A DNA stretch of 64,000 nt from Sulfuriferula sp. AH1 (GCF_002162035.1 NZ_CP021138.1:2604001-2668000), one strand, 5' to 3'; numbered from the stretch's first letter, positions 1-10,080 are shown. Notes: generated by a model not told the origin, from the letters alone. Numbers and translations are program-made.

Positions 1-2
1 CG

Positions 3-404
3 GTCGGCAGGCCGCACCTCACGCTCTGGCTGACCCTGCTCAAGCTCGCCGCGGTACTGCCCGCAATCACGCTCATTCACTCCGGTAACGTAGCGCAACT
101 GGTGGATATCTATGTGCTCGCACTGCTTATCGTGACGCCGTTCAGTTTTATGCTGGTCGCAAAAGTACTCGGCATCAGAGTGCGCGACATCATTAACTGG
201 ATCGCGCCGGGGCTGCTGGGCTCGGGCGCCGCATACCTGAGCGTGTGGCTGGCCCGCGACACTGTGGGTACATACAACATTAATTCGATAGGGCAGCTCT
301 TCATTTTCGGGCTGCTGTATTCAATCGTGTATTTCGGGATGGTGGCAATGACAGCAAGAGCGCCCGCCCTTGAAACTGTCAGATTCATGCGCAGCCGTAC
401 CTGA
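3..404 (+). CDS. Polysaccharide flippase (Wzx/MOP type), C-terminal part only
   Basis: The frame is open from the window edge to a TGA at 402, so the gene starts upstream and only about 133 residues are visible. They form four hydrophobic helices separated by short basic turns, as at the C-terminal end of MOP-superfamily oligosaccharide flippases. A flippase would move lipid-linked repeat units across the inner membrane. The family call comes mainly from this hydropathy and from the EPS genes that follow. A GTG at 102 could be read as a start, but the continuous upstream frame argues for a longer protein. It could also be another polytopic protein of the cluster. Confidence 0.5.
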   Translation, partial: VGRPHLTLWLTLLKLAAVLPAITLIHSGNVAQLVDIYVLALLIVTPFSFMLVAKVLGIRVRDIINWIAPGLLGSGAAYLSVWLARDTVGTYNINSIGQLFIFGLLYSIVYFGMVAMTARAPALETVRFMRSRT

Positions 405-465
405 TATCAGCTGCAGCTGCTCGATTGATGCATTTTGCGCGAGTAATTGAAAGGAAGATCGCTAC

Positions 466-1605
466 ATGGGGCTTGGGCTCGGACTTAGAGTGAAATGGGA
501 TAGGCTGAATCGTTATGGCTATCTGCGCAGGACGGCGGATTACCGTGCCGCGATTTTACGCAAGAAGCCATTGCTTACTTACATCGGCTGGCTTGGTCAC
601 CAGAACATAGGCGACGAAGCACTGTATCTGTCGTTCCGCGACGAGTTATTCAAAGACACGCTGATGCTGCCGCACGATGACTTTTCAGCATTGAGCTATT
701 TGTCCGGACTGGCCAGTGAGCGCCTGACCATATTAGGCGGCGGCACTCTGATCAACGTCGATCCGTACCTGCATGTGCTGGAAAGAGCGCGGGCGCGCGG
801 TGAACGCTATGCCGTATGGGGCACCGGCGTCGCCGATCTGGGTTATTGGTCCAGGCATCCCGAACATGCAGACCGAGGCAATCCCGGGCGCTGGCTGGAT
901 GTGCTGCGCGACGCTCGTTATATCGGCGTGCGCGGCCCCCGCTCGGCCGCCTGGCTGGCTGAAAACGGCATAGACGGGGTGGAGGTGATCGGCGATCCGG
1001 CCCTCTCGATCCGGCCGGCACCAAAAAACGCACACCCGGACACACGTACTCTGGGCATTAACCTGGGCAGCCATGATCCGGTGTCAGGCGGCGGCGACAG
1101 CGTTTTCGATTCCACACTCACACTGATCCGTCATGCATTGCGCCAGGGATACAAGGTGCAGTACTTTGCGCTGCACGGCCTCGACGCTGAAATCGGGCAG
1201 GCACTGAAAGCCGAGGTGGCATCAGCCGGATTCGAATTGTTGCCTTTCAGCGCCTCGGTGAACGAGACCATGCAGCAATTGGCCGGATTCGACTATGTCG
1301 TCGGGCAGCGGCTGCATGCGACCATCCTCGCCTGCGCGCAGGGCGTACCCAATCTCTCGCTGAGCTATCAGCCGAAATGCCTCGATTTTCTCGAGTCCAT
1401 CCACCAGCCCGGGCTGGCACTGCCTACCGAAGAGATATCGTCGGCAGGATTGATCGAGCGTTTCGAATGGCTGGTGCAAGCGGAAACGGCAGTGCGCGAC
1501 TCAATTGTTTCAGAATGTAACCGTTTCCGAACTCTGCAGCAGCAAAATGCATCTACCTTACTTGCAAGATGCAATTCATCGAACCTCGAAGGAGCGGCCT
1601 CATGA
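466..1605 (+). CDS. Polysaccharide pyruvyl transferase family protein
   Basis: The 379-residue protein carries family landmarks in order: a Gly-rich N-terminal loop with NIGDEA (about residue 48), LGGGTLIN, VWGTGV, and a GVRGPRSA segment followed by GDPAL. C-terminally a VGQRLHATI motif resembles the conserved arginine/histidine region of the family. Such enzymes transfer pyruvate from phosphoenolpyruvate to sugar hydroxyls as a ketal, giving the polymer negative charge. The start has an AAGGAAG ribosome site 9 bases upstream. The stop overlaps the next start (ATGA), so translation is probably coupled. The acceptor sugar cannot be told. Confidence 0.85.
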   Translation: MGLGLGLRVKWDRLNRYGYLRRTADYRAAILRKKPLLTYIGWLGHQNIGDEALYLSFRDELFKDTLMLPHDDFSALSYLSGLASERLTILGGGTLINVDPYLHVLERARARGERYAVWGTGVADLGYWSRHPEHADRGNPGRWLDVLRDARYIGVRGPRSAAWLAENGIDGVEVIGDPALSIRPAPKNAHPDTRTLGINLGSHDPVSGGGDSVFDSTLTLIRHALRQGYKVQYFALHGLDAEIGQALKAEVASAGFELLPFSASVNETMQQLAGFDYVVGQRLHATILACAQGVPNLSLSYQPKCLDFLESIHQPGLALPTEEISSAGLIERFEWLVQAETAVRDSIVSECNRFRTLQQQNASTLLARCNSSNLEGAAS

Positions 1606-2747
1606 GTGAGTCCAGAAAAATCGGAGCCCTGGATGGCTTGCGCGGCTACATGGCATTATGGGTGTTCGTCACCCATGTCACCACCATGGCGACCCTGCAG
1701 ATAGAGAAACACGACACACTGGGAATGTTTTTTGCCAATGGTGAATTCGCAGTCGGGGTATTCATCGTACTCAGCGGATTCGTCATCACGCTCAATTTAC
1801 AGAAAGAGCACAATGCCGGTGACTTCTATATCCGCCGGGCGCTGCGGTTATTCCCGGTTTACTGGGTGTGTCTGGTCGCCAGCGTGCTGACTCTGAATCT
1901 GTCCATCGAGGTTTTACATGAGATCCCCTGGAGCGAGCCGCGCCTGATGGATCGCATCCTGTATCTGCAAAACAGCAAGGAATATCTGGTGCCGCATTTG
2001 TTTGCCCATTTCTTCCTGCTTCACGGGCTGATCCCTGAACGCATGCTGCCTTCCACGTCCTATGCCTTTATGGGGCAGGCATGGAGCCTGACGCTCGAAT
2101 GGCAATACTATCTAGTGGCGCCATTGCTGTTCTGGGGGCTGACACGGATCAAATCAAGCTATGTGGCCAAAGCGCTCGCCTTGTTCGCGCTGATCCTGGT
2201 GTCGCACAAATTCGTGCAGTCGTCATTCCTGCTGACCTATCTGTGGCTGTTCGCGGTCGGCGGCATGATCGCGGAAGCGTATCAGCCCACAACAGGGAAA
2301 AATCCTTCCCGGCTTAACCTGTGGGTAACGATCGCATTCATTGTCGCCATGGTCGCGACCCTGCAGGGATCGATGGTGATCTCGGTGGCCCTGTTCGGCC
2401 TTTCCTTGTGGGCGATAACCAGTCCTTCAGGCAGCCTTGCCCATAACCTGTCCCACCGCGTGCTGGCCAACCGCATCGCATTATGGCTGGGAAAGATTTC
2501 GTACGGCTTCTACTGCAGCCACATGGTGGCGATTTTCCTGAGCGCATGGCTGCTCATCGAAGTCATCGGCGTACGCGAACGTTTTTATTTCATCCCCGAA
2601 CTAATAGTCAGCAGCCTTGTGCTGGCGTTGGTATTTTCCATGCTGCTGTCGCATTACTTCGAAATCCCGGCCATAGAGTACGGGCGCCAGCTCGTACGCA
2701 AACGCAAGCTCGAAAGAGCGGAATTGCCAGTGACGACGACGCCATGA
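1602..2747 (+). CDS. Acyltransferase 3 family membrane protein (OafA-like)
   Basis: This 381-residue polytopic protein opens with LDGLRGYMALWVFVTH, the acyltransferase-3 signature with its catalytic-type histidine, and continues with about ten membrane helices and an SGFVI motif. Members O-acylate sugars of O-antigens and exopolysaccharides. The ATG at 1602 is preferred over one at 1569 because it follows a GAAGGAG site and overlaps the upstream stop by four bases. The acyl group (acetyl is commonest) cannot be inferred. It is one of two acyltransferases in the cluster. Confidence 0.85.
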   Translation: MSESRKIGALDGLRGYMALWVFVTHVTTMATLQIEKHDTLGMFFANGEFAVGVFIVLSGFVITLNLQKEHNAGDFYIRRALRLFPVYWVCLVASVLTLNLSIEVLHEIPWSEPRLMDRILYLQNSKEYLVPHLFAHFFLLHGLIPERMLPSTSYAFMGQAWSLTLEWQYYLVAPLLFWGLTRIKSSYVAKALALFALILVSHKFVQSSFLLTYLWLFAVGGMIAEAYQPTTGKNPSRLNLWVTIAFIVAMVATLQGSMVISVALFGLSLWAITSPSGSLAHNLSHRVLANRIALWLGKISYGFYCSHMVAIFLSAWLLIEVIGVRERFYFIPELIVSSLVLALVFSMLLSHYFEIPAIEYGRQLVRKRKLERAELPVTTTP

Positions 2748-2798
2748 AACCGCTTCTGGCTGCCCCTGATTACCGATTTTCATTAAGAGCATAAATCG

Positions 2799-3995
2799 AT
2801 GCGTATTTTAATTTTCTCTCCCGTTCCTACCCACCCGCCTATCGCGGGCAATCGGGCGCGTATCCTCACCCTGGCTGACAGCCTGATCGCGGCTGGGCAC
2901 ATCGTGCATTTCGCCTGGGCCGCACTGGAAGACGGCGACCGCGAGACAATGATGCAGCATTTTAATGGCGGCTTTACCGAATTCGAATACCGCATGCCAA
3001 AGTCCGTCAGCAGCGTGACCGCCCGCTTGCGGCGCAGGGCATTACGCCGCATGCGCAAGGCATCTGCCTATGTGTGGGGCGTGGACGACTGGTACGATCC
3101 GGGACTGACACCGCAACTGATCACATTGCAGGCACAACACGATTTCGAAGCGGTTTTCGTCGAATACGTATTCATGTCGAAAGCGCTGGAAGCCTTCCCT
3201 CCCGGGGTAGTGAAAGTCATCGACACCCATGACCGCTTTGCCAACCGCCACCTGCATTTTCTTGAAGCAGGCAAGCAACCGGAATGGTTCTCCACTACGC
3301 CCGCGGATGAAAGCAAAGGCCTGGCACGCGCCGATATCGTGGTGGCGATACAGGACAACGAAGCGCAGCTGTTCGCAGCAGCATTGCCGCCGGGCAAACA
3401 GGTCACCACGGTAGGTCATCTGCTCGACATGTCGCAGTCCGTGCAATTGAGCGACGCACCAAGAGCGGTCTTTGTCGCTTCCGGTAACAGCATCAATGTC
3501 GATGCCGCAAATGCCTTCATTCACGGCGCATTGCCGCTGATTCGCGCCGAAATGCCGGATTTTGAAGTATGGCTGGCGGGCGATGTATGCCAGCACGCAC
3601 ACGACGCCCCCGGCGTGCACAAGCTGGGCCGGGTGGATTCGGTGGCGCAAACCTATGCACGGGGCGCCCTGGCGATCAACCCGGTACGCATGGGCACCGG
3701 ACTCAACATCAAGACCATGGAATGCCTGGCATTAGGCGTGCCTCTGGTCGCCACCGAATCCGGCAGTCGCGGGCTGGAAAATCTGCGCGGCAAGGCATTT
3801 CTGGCGGTGGCGGACGATGATGCGCAAGCCATGGCGGCTAAAGTCGTCAGCGTGCTGCGCGACAACGCATTACGCAAGACGCTGGCGCGCGAAGCGCTCG
3901 CCGCGGCCCGCCTGTGGAACGCCGCACAACTCAAGAATCTGACCGGGATCTTGCGTGCCCCCTCCCCAACCCTTCGAAAGGTCTCAGGCGCATGA
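2799..3995 (+). CDS. Glycosyltransferase, GT4/GT-B type
   Basis: The 398-residue protein begins with a Rossmann strand (MRILIFSPVPTHPP) followed by GNRARI, typical of GT-B sugar transferases. The C-terminal half has a nucleotide-sugar region, PVRMGTGLNIKTMECLALGVPLVATESGSRGLE, whose glutamates match the EX7E-like motif of GT4 enzymes. It would add one sugar to the lipid-linked repeat unit on the cytoplasmic face. Its stop overlaps the next start (ATGA). Donor and acceptor sugars are unknown. Confidence 0.8.
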   Translation: MRILIFSPVPTHPPIAGNRARILTLADSLIAAGHIVHFAWAALEDGDRETMMQHFNGGFTEFEYRMPKSVSSVTARLRRRALRRMRKASAYVWGVDDWYDPGLTPQLITLQAQHDFEAVFVEYVFMSKALEAFPPGVVKVIDTHDRFANRHLHFLEAGKQPEWFSTTPADESKGLARADIVVAIQDNEAQLFAAALPPGKQVTTVGHLLDMSQSVQLSDAPRAVFVASGNSINVDAANAFIHGALPLIRAEMPDFEVWLAGDVCQHAHDAPGVHKLGRVDSVAQTYARGALAINPVRMGTGLNIKTMECLALGVPLVATESGSRGLENLRGKAFLAVADDDAQAMAAKVVSVLRDNALRKTLAREALAAARLWNAAQLKNLTGILRAPSPTLRKVSGA

Positions 3996-5014
3996 CGACC
4001 ATGACCGGCAACAAGCGGGGAATGGTCCTCTACTCGGGTTTTCGCTGGGAGCACCACGATGAAAGCTCCGGCTATCACCATGTCGTGGCTTCGCCGGCAG
4101 ATTATGTCGACGGCGAAAAACTGTGGGGCGGCGGCAGCAAGATCGGATCACTGAAACAGCGCATCAATTTCGCGCTGACCGACCTGTGGACGGTGCTCAA
4201 ATCCTGGCGATATCCGGCTGTCCTGCTGTTCTACCCCGAACAGACCAGTTATTTCTCGGCACCGCTGCTGCGGCTGATGGGCAAGAAGGTGATTTATGTC
4301 CTGCATCTGGGAGAAGACTACTGGTTCGAACGGAACGATTCGCTGTTCCTGAAACTGAAACGCTTCAATTTGCGCTTTGTGAGCAAATTCATCGTATTGA
4401 CATCACAGCAGGCCAGAATATTCGAACAGCATTTTCCCGGCAAGGTGACATGCATCCCGCACGGCGCATGGTGCGACAAACAGCGCAGATCGGCATGCCG
4501 CGACTCTGACGCCGGCACGCACGTTACCGTGGTGGGCGACACCTATCGCGATTATGAACTGCTGGGCAGGATCATCGCCGTGTTCCGCGAAAGATACCCG
4601 CAGATAACCCTGAACCTCGTCGGCATGAAGTACGACAAGCTGGGCGAGGTGCGGCATTATCCCAATGTCATTTGTCACGGACGCTTGAGCACCAGCGAAT
4701 ACGAAGAAGTCATCCGCAATTCGTTCTTCCTGCTGTTGCCGCTGACTTTCGCGACAGCAAACAACGCGCTGCTGGAAGGCCTGTCATTCGGCGTGCCGGT
4801 GATTTGTAATAACGTCCACGGCGTACTCGAATATCTGCCCGGCGATGAATATGTGTTCAACTCGATCGATGATTTGTGCGCGATGGTCGAGGCGCGTTTG
4901 CAGCTGGACGATGCCGCGCGCAACCGGGAAGCGACCGAGCTGGCGAATTATCTTGAAGCCAACTACTCCTGGGGCAACATCCGTGACCGGGTCATCGGAT
5001 ATTGTCTCGAATGA
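3992..5014 (+). CDS. Glycosyltransferase, GT-B type, EPS cluster
   Basis: About 340 residues from the ATG at 3992, which overlaps the previous stop; an in-frame ATG at 3914 lies deep inside the upstream gene and has no reason to be used. The N-terminal half is divergent. The C-terminal half has the GT-B acceptor/donor pattern: VTVVGDTYRDYELL, a GRLSTSEYEEVIRNS segment, and NNALLEGLSFGVPVICN, where the glutamate and GVPV match GT4 donor sites. It probably adds a sugar in repeat-unit assembly. The specificity cannot be read from the sequence. Confidence 0.7.
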   Translation: MTTMTGNKRGMVLYSGFRWEHHDESSGYHHVVASPADYVDGEKLWGGGSKIGSLKQRINFALTDLWTVLKSWRYPAVLLFYPEQTSYFSAPLLRLMGKKVIYVLHLGEDYWFERNDSLFLKLKRFNLRFVSKFIVLTSQQARIFEQHFPGKVTCIPHGAWCDKQRRSACRDSDAGTHVTVVGDTYRDYELLGRIIAVFRERYPQITLNLVGMKYDKLGEVRHYPNVICHGRLSTSEYEEVIRNSFFLLLPLTFATANNALLEGLSFGVPVICNNVHGVLEYLPGDEYVFNSIDDLCAMVEARLQLDDAARNREATELANYLEANYSWGNIRDRVIGYCLE

Positions 5015-5051
5015 GCTGTCCAACCGGATTTGTCTCTAACAAAGGAACATC

Positions 5052-6179
5052 GTGATTTCGGATAAAACTGTCGACCGCTTGCTTCTCATGGGTTTGCTGC
5101 TCATCCCGTTGCAGTTCATCCAGGTCAGCATCATCCAGTCGGCGCAGATATGGGCGCTGTTTGCACTGGCCTGGCTGGTCTATCGCGAACAGCTGCGGAC
5201 GAGCCTCGTCGAGGTGCTGGTATTTGCGATGTTCATCAGCTTCGCGCTGGTAGCGACATTTCTTTCCGGATATCCGCATATCAAAGCCGCCGAACAGCTG
5301 ATCAAATTCGGCTTCCTTTATCCGGCGTTTTTCCTCGTCGGGCGCGCACTCGGCAGCCACTATCTGCAACGGAAACTGCCCTATGGCTACCTGCTTTTAT
5401 GGGCATTGCTGGGCTTCGAATACCTGGTGCAGCACCTTCAGGTACCGATCCTGTTTCACCAGGTGGATTTCATGCAGGACGCGCTGTACGGCACCTTCAA
5501 GGAACGCAACTGGCTGGCGATCTATTTTTTCCTGGCGTCTTATCTGCTGTTCCTGCAATCGCCGCGACATGCACGGGACGTATTGCATTACATGCTGCTG
5601 GGCGTCGTGGTCGCATTGCTGTCGCAATCCAAAACCATCCTGATTCCGGTGGGCATAGTGGTACTGCTGCACATGCCGCGCCGCTGGGGGTTGAAAACCG
5701 TGCTCATCGCCATCGGCACGGCGCTTTACGTGTGGCGCTTCGGTCATGAGCTGACGGGGCAGTTATTGCAGGTGCGTCTGCAGGATGAGCGCGGCCTGGC
5801 ATTTTCACAGACCATGAAGCTGCTGTCCGATAACTTGCTCGGCTACGGGTTCGGATTCGTCGAGGCCTACTTCTCCAATCTGTGGTTCACCATCAAGGGC
5901 CTGGGGCTCGGCACCAATTCGGTATTCTCCTCACCGCTGGATCTGATGCTGATCGCAGGCATCCCTGGGCTGATCTTCTGGTGCGTGTTTTTTGCCGGCA
6001 TCGGCGTGCGCTCCGTCGCCTTGCTGGCGCCCATCGCCGCCTGGTCACTGCTGAACCCACTGCATCAGTCGGAGATGGTGTATCTGTTCCTGGGGCTGCT
6101 GGTGGCGTTCGGCATGCGGCAAAGCGCGCCCGTTACTTCAAAAGCAACCGTAACATCTGCAGCGGGGCAACCGGTTTGA
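5052..6179 (+). CDS. O-antigen polymerase/ligase-like membrane protein (Wzy/WaaL type)
   Basis: The 375-residue protein has about ten hydrophobic helices and one larger loop (about 235-290) with a GYGFGFVEAYFSN segment, a layout typical of Wzy polymerases and O-antigen ligases. No other polymerase candidate is visible in the cluster, so polymerisation of flipped repeat units in the periplasm is the most likely role. It starts at a GTG at 5052 after AAAGGAAC. These families share little sequence, so the call rests on topology and context; a ligase or another polytopic EPS protein remains possible. Confidence 0.6.
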   Translation: MISDKTVDRLLLMGLLLIPLQFIQVSIIQSAQIWALFALAWLVYREQLRTSLVEVLVFAMFISFALVATFLSGYPHIKAAEQLIKFGFLYPAFFLVGRALGSHYLQRKLPYGYLLLWALLGFEYLVQHLQVPILFHQVDFMQDALYGTFKERNWLAIYFFLASYLLFLQSPRHARDVLHYMLLGVVVALLSQSKTILIPVGIVVLLHMPRRWGLKTVLIAIGTALYVWRFGHELTGQLLQVRLQDERGLAFSQTMKLLSDNLLGYGFGFVEAYFSNLWFTIKGLGLGTNSVFSSPLDLMLIAGIPGLIFWCVFFAGIGVRSVALLAPIAAWSLLNPLHQSEMVYLFLGLLVAFGMRQSAPVTSKATVTSAAGQPV

Positions 6180-6187
6180 GCTATCCC

Positions 6188-7267
6188 ATGCCTGACATAA
6201 TTAATACACCTGGAAAAACGGCAGCTGCATTGCCCGACCTCAGAGTGAGGCAGAATAATTTCGAGCTGCTGCGCTTCATGCTGGCATTTGTGGTTTTTCT
6301 ATATCATGCCTTCGTCTTGTCCAGAGCCGTCGCACTGCAGCCGCTCAACATCCTTTCTGCCGATATCGCGGTGAAATCCTTTTTCATCGTCAGCGGATTC
6401 CTGATCTTCATGAGCTACGAAAATTCGCGCAGCCTGCGGGGGTATTTCGAAAAAAGGATAAGGCGCATCTATCCCGCCTATTTTTTCATCATCGTGCTGG
6501 CGACCGTTTTGGGCGCCTATTTCAGCGTCTATCCGCTGCATGCGTATTTTTCGTTGTCGGTCCTGAAATACCTCGCTGCCAATCTGCTCTTCCTTAATTT
6601 CCTGCACCCCACCCTGCCCGGGCTTTTCCAGCAGAATCCGCTGGATGCGGTAAATGGCGCACTGTGGACCTTGAAAATCGAAGTCATGTTCTACCTGTTC
6701 GTACCGCTGGCGGTGATGGCTTTCCGCAGCTTCGGGCGCTTGCCGATGCTGATAGCGTTTTATCTCGGCTCAGTGATGTATTCGCTGCTGATGCAGGCGC
6801 TGGCAAACCAGACCGGGGCCAGGTTTTATCATGTATTGCTGCAACAGCTGCCCGGCCAGCTCACCTTCTTCATCGCCGGTGCGGCGGGATATTACTATCT
6901 TCAACATCTGAGCAGGCATGCCATATGGCTGATTCCGCTGGCTATCGGCGCATTTGCCCTACAGACAAGCTTGCCCTGGCTGGCCGTCGAGCCGCTGGCG
7001 CTCGGAGTGCTGGTTGTCAGCTTCGCATGCGTCATTCCTTTCCTCGGCAAATTCGCCAAATACGGCGACCTGTCCTACGGCATTTACATCGTTCATTTTC
7101 CGATATTGCAGACTCTGATCGCATACGGCCTGTTCCGAGAGTCGCCCTGGGCGACGCTGATGTTGGCCACCGTGCTGGTATTGACAGCGGCGTTCCTGCT
7201 CTGGCATTTCGTGGAAAAACCTTTTCTGCGCAAATCGTCTCATTACGTGGCAGCAACACGGGGATGA
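6188..7267 (+). CDS. Acyltransferase 3 family membrane protein, second copy
   Basis: From the ATG at 6188 the protein has 359 residues. After a short polar N-terminus it reads NNFELLRFMLAFVVFLYHAF, the acyltransferase-3 start with its conserved histidine, then FFIVSGFLIF, an RRIYPAY arginine motif and about ten helices, ending with WHFVEKPF, which is typical of the family. A TTG at 6176, overlapping the previous stop, is an alternative start; neither has a strong ribosome site. Together with the acyltransferase at 1602 it suggests two different O-acyl decorations, or one intermediate and one final acceptor. Confidence 0.8.
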   Translation: MPDIINTPGKTAAALPDLRVRQNNFELLRFMLAFVVFLYHAFVLSRAVALQPLNILSADIAVKSFFIVSGFLIFMSYENSRSLRGYFEKRIRRIYPAYFFIIVLATVLGAYFSVYPLHAYFSLSVLKYLAANLLFLNFLHPTLPGLFQQNPLDAVNGALWTLKIEVMFYLFVPLAVMAFRSFGRLPMLIAFYLGSVMYSLLMQALANQTGARFYHVLLQQLPGQLTFFIAGAAGYYYLQHLSRHAIWLIPLAIGAFALQTSLPWLAVEPLALGVLVVSFACVIPFLGKFAKYGDLSYGIYIVHFPILQTLIAYGLFRESPWATLMLATVLVLTAAFLLWHFVEKPFLRKSSHYVAATRG

Positions 7268-7361
7268 CGGAGATTGCAAGCAGATGTACTCAGGATCACA
7301 GGCTGGCGGACAGGATATCTCCCCGCCGGGCGACAGACAGGAAGTTAAAAGGAGCAGTTCA

Positions 7362-8198
7362 ATGAAGTTTTCGCTGGTAATGGCCACCCTGGGCAGAAGT
7401 ACCGAAGTCGAGCGCCTGTTCAATACGCTGGCCGAGCAGACGTACAAGGATTTTGAGCTGATAGTGATCGACCAGAACGAGGACGACCGCGTGCGGCGTC
7501 TGGTGGACAGCTTCAGCGACCGCATGGAGATCGTCTACCTGCGTTCGGAAAAAGGCCTGTCGCGGGCACGCAATGTCGGCCTGCAGCATATCCGCGGCGA
7601 GCTGGTGTGCTTCCCGGACGACGACTGCTGGTATCGTCCGGACACGCTGCAATACGTCGCCGGGCGATTTGCTACAGAGCCGGCATTGTTCGGCCTGACC
7701 GGATGCAGCGTCGCGGAGAGCGGCGTACCCTCGCAAGGGCGCTGGGCGACCGAAGAGCTGGTAGTGGATCGCTATAACGTATGGACCTGCGCGACATCGT
7801 ATACGATCTTTTTGCGTGCCGAAGCAGTACGTCAGGCGGGTCCGTTCGATGAACGACTGGGCGTCGGGTCGGGTTCGCGCTGGGGCGCAGGCGAGGAAGT
7901 CAATTACCTGCTGGGCGTGCTTAAAGCCGGCATGCGCGTATGCTACGACCCGGCGCTGCGCATCTTTCATCCCGAACCTTTACTGGTGATGGATGAAAAG
8001 GCATTTTCTCGCGCCAGACTCTATAACCGCGGCTTTGGCCGGGTACTCGGGCTCAATGCTTATCCGGCGTCCTTTGTGCTGTATCTGATCGCACGATCGG
8101 CGGCAGGTTGCGCGTTGTCGCTGGCGAAACTGAATTTCAAACGCGCGCGCTATTACTGGATCGCTGCTTCCCAGCGTTTCCTCGGCTGGAAAGATTGA
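7362..8198 (+). CDS. Glycosyltransferase family 2
   Basis: The 278-residue protein has the GT-A fold layout: FSLVMATLGRSTEVERLFNTL, IVIDQNEDD, GLSRARNVGL, and the metal-binding DXD-type motif in CFPDDDCWY near residue 88. It is predicted to transfer an activated sugar on the cytoplasmic side, and two hydrophobic stretches near the C-terminus may hold it at the membrane. The start at 7362 follows AAAAGGAG; the in-frame ATG at 7284 lacks such a site. The 94 bases before it hold no other gene. Confidence 0.85.
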   Translation: MKFSLVMATLGRSTEVERLFNTLAEQTYKDFELIVIDQNEDDRVRRLVDSFSDRMEIVYLRSEKGLSRARNVGLQHIRGELVCFPDDDCWYRPDTLQYVAGRFATEPALFGLTGCSVAESGVPSQGRWATEELVVDRYNVWTCATSYTIFLRAEAVRQAGPFDERLGVGSGSRWGAGEEVNYLLGVLKAGMRVCYDPALRIFHPEPLLVMDEKAFSRARLYNRGFGRVLGLNAYPASFVLYLIARSAAGCALSLAKLNFKRARYYWIAASQRFLGWKD

Positions 8199-8203
8199 GA
8201 CCC

Positions 8204-9235
8204 ATGCACATGACCGCACAGCCAACCGCCTACCGTGTATTTTCCGACCTGCGCTGGCCGTTGAAGACCGGGATCGGCAATGTACAGACCGAGTTACTGG
8301 CGCGCGCCCCCGGCCATATCACGATCGTCGATGCAGAAGTGCAAGGCAGCATCGGCAGCCCGCTGTCGCCCTGGGCGATTTCCCGGGCACTGCAACAGCA
8401 GAAAACCGGCGATGGGGTATTCTGGAGCGCCGGTTTTGTGCCGCCGGCGACACACCATCTACCTGCCGTCGTGACCGTGCACGATCTGACCCATCTGCAT
8501 TTCTATTCACGCCTGCACAAGGCTTACTACAATCTGCTTTTGCGCCCCCTGTACCGCCGTTGCGGCGCCATCGTCTGCGTATCCGACTACACCCGGCGCG
8601 AATTCCTCGCCTGGTCCGGCATGCCATCCGCCAAAGTGCATGTGGTCTACAACGGCGTCAGCAGCATCTACGCCGAAAACCAGCAGACCTACGACCTGCC
8701 TTACCGCTACGTGCTCTATCCCGGCAATCACCGCAGCTACAAGAATCTGGCGCGGCTGGTCGCGGCTTACGCGCAGTCATCGCTGCCGCGTGAGGATATC
8801 CACCTGGTGATGACCGGGCAGCCTGACCCCGCACTGCTGGCACAGGCCGAATCGCTGGGGATTGCGCCACAGCTGCATTTTCTCGGACGCGTCGCCGATG
8901 CCGACCTGCCCAGAATCTATAAAGGCGCGATACTGGTGGCGTTCGTCTCGCTGTACGAAGGCTTCGGCTTGCCGCTGGTCGAGGCGATGGCTTCCGGCGT
9001 TCCTGTACTGACTTCCAGCGTCTCGGCAATGCCGGAAGTGGCGGCAGATGCAGCGCTGATCATCGACCCTTACTCGATTGAAGCGATTGCCGGCGGGCTT
9101 GATACGCTGACACAAAACGAGGCGTTGCGAGCCGATCTGATAGGCAAAGGGCAGCAGCAAGTGGTGCGGTTTAGCTGGGATCAATCTGCCCATAGCGTAT
9201 GGAGTATCGTCGATGATGTCTATCGGCACGGATAA
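8204..9235 (+). CDS. Glycosyltransferase family 4
   Basis: About 343 residues. The N-terminal domain has [10 protein letters not shown], resembling the glycine-rich start of GT4 mannosyl-type transferases, and VTVHDLTHL. The C-terminal domain has [12 protein letters not shown] (nucleotide-sugar lysine/arginine region), [17 protein letters not shown] and [24 protein letters not shown], the classical EX7E motif. This is one of the clearest GT4 enzymes here. Start choice is between ATGs at 8204 and 8210, only two codons apart. The donor is likely GDP- or UDP-activated but is not determined. Confidence 0.88.
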   Translation: MHMTAQPTAYRVFSDLRWPLKTGIGNVQTELLARAPGHITIVDAEVQGSIGSPLSPWAISRALQQQKTGDGVFWSAGFVPPATHHLPAVVTVHDLTHLHFYSRLHKAYYNLLLRPLYRRCGAIVCVSDYTRREFLAWSGMPSAKVHVVYNGVSSIYAENQQTYDLPYRYVLYPGNHRSYKNLARLVAAYAQSSLPREDIHLVMTGQPDPALLAQAESLGIAPQLHFLGRVADADLPRIYKGAILVAFVSLYEGFGLPLVEAMASGVPVLTSSVSAMPEVAADAALIIDPYSIEAIAGGLDTLTQNEALRADLIGKGQQQVVRFSWDQSAHSVWSIVDDVYRHG

Positions 9236-9252
9236 GAGAACAGGAGAAAACC

Positions 9253-10077
9253 ATGCCTCAAACAAATCGCGTAAATGCCGTCATCGTCAACTACCGCACC
9301 CCCGATCTGACGCTGAAATGCGTCGCATCGATATTGGCGCATGACGTGGCCGCAGCGGAAGATATCGTGGTGGTGGACAACGCTTCGCCGGATGATTCGT
9401 TCGCGCGGCTGAGCGCAGCGCTTTCCGGGGTCAAGCTTGTTCAGGCTGCCAACAACCGCGGCTATGGCGCAGGCGTGAATATCGGCGCGGCGCAATGCGA
9501 ACGCGACTACCTGCTGGTGCTGAATCCGGATACCTATTTCGAAGACGGCAGTCTGGCCAAGGCGCTGGCAGTGCTGGATAACCAGCCGGAGGTCGGGCTG
9601 GTCGGCCTGGATCTGGTTTACCCCGATGGCGAACGCCAGTATTCTGCGCGGCGTTTCTATTCGCTGCTCGATGTGCTCGGGCGGCGCCTGCCCGTCGGGC
9701 GCTACTGGCCGATCAAACCCCGCATCGACCGCCATATGATGCGCTCGGCATGGGCCAGCGGCGAGCCGTTCGATGCCGAATGGGTGATGGGCACGGGGTT
9801 TCTGATACGCAGGGATTTGTTTCTGCAATTGCACGGCATGGACGAAGCGTATTTTCTGTACATGGAAGACGTCGATCTGTGCGCCCGCGTCTGGCAGAGT
9901 GGTGCGCGTGTCATGTGCGTACCCGGCGCGCGGCTGGTGCACGACCATCAGCGTTCCAGCGCTGCCGGGCCGTTGAGCTGGGCGGGCCGATTGCACATGC
10001 GCAGCCTGCTGCTTTTCCGCAAGAAATTCCATGTCCCGCTGGTACGTCAGCCGGGCGTGGAAGGTTTATGGAGATAA
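9253..10077 (+). CDS. Glycosyltransferase family 2 (rhamnosyltransferase-like)
   Basis: The 274-residue protein begins NAVIVNYRTPDLTLKCVASI and continues with VVVDNASPDDS, NRGYGAGVNIG and LNPDTYFEDG; the last contains the DXD-equivalent. Later it has MGTGFLIRRDLF and FLYMEDVDLCARVW. This motif set is typical of bacterial GT2 enzymes often labelled rhamnosyltransferases (WbbL-like), though the sugar is not determined. An AGGAGA site precedes the ATG. It is the last transferase before the secreted DUF4838 protein, which starts only three bases later. Confidence 0.85.
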   Translation: MPQTNRVNAVIVNYRTPDLTLKCVASILAHDVAAAEDIVVVDNASPDDSFARLSAALSGVKLVQAANNRGYGAGVNIGAAQCERDYLLVLNPDTYFEDGSLAKALAVLDNQPEVGLVGLDLVYPDGERQYSARRFYSLLDVLGRRLPVGRYWPIKPRIDRHMMRSAWASGEPFDAEWVMGTGFLIRRDLFLQLHGMDEAYFLYMEDVDLCARVWQSGARVMCVPGARLVHDHQRSSAAGPLSWAGRLHMRSLLLFRKKFHVPLVRQPGVEGLWR

Positions 10078-10080
10078 ATC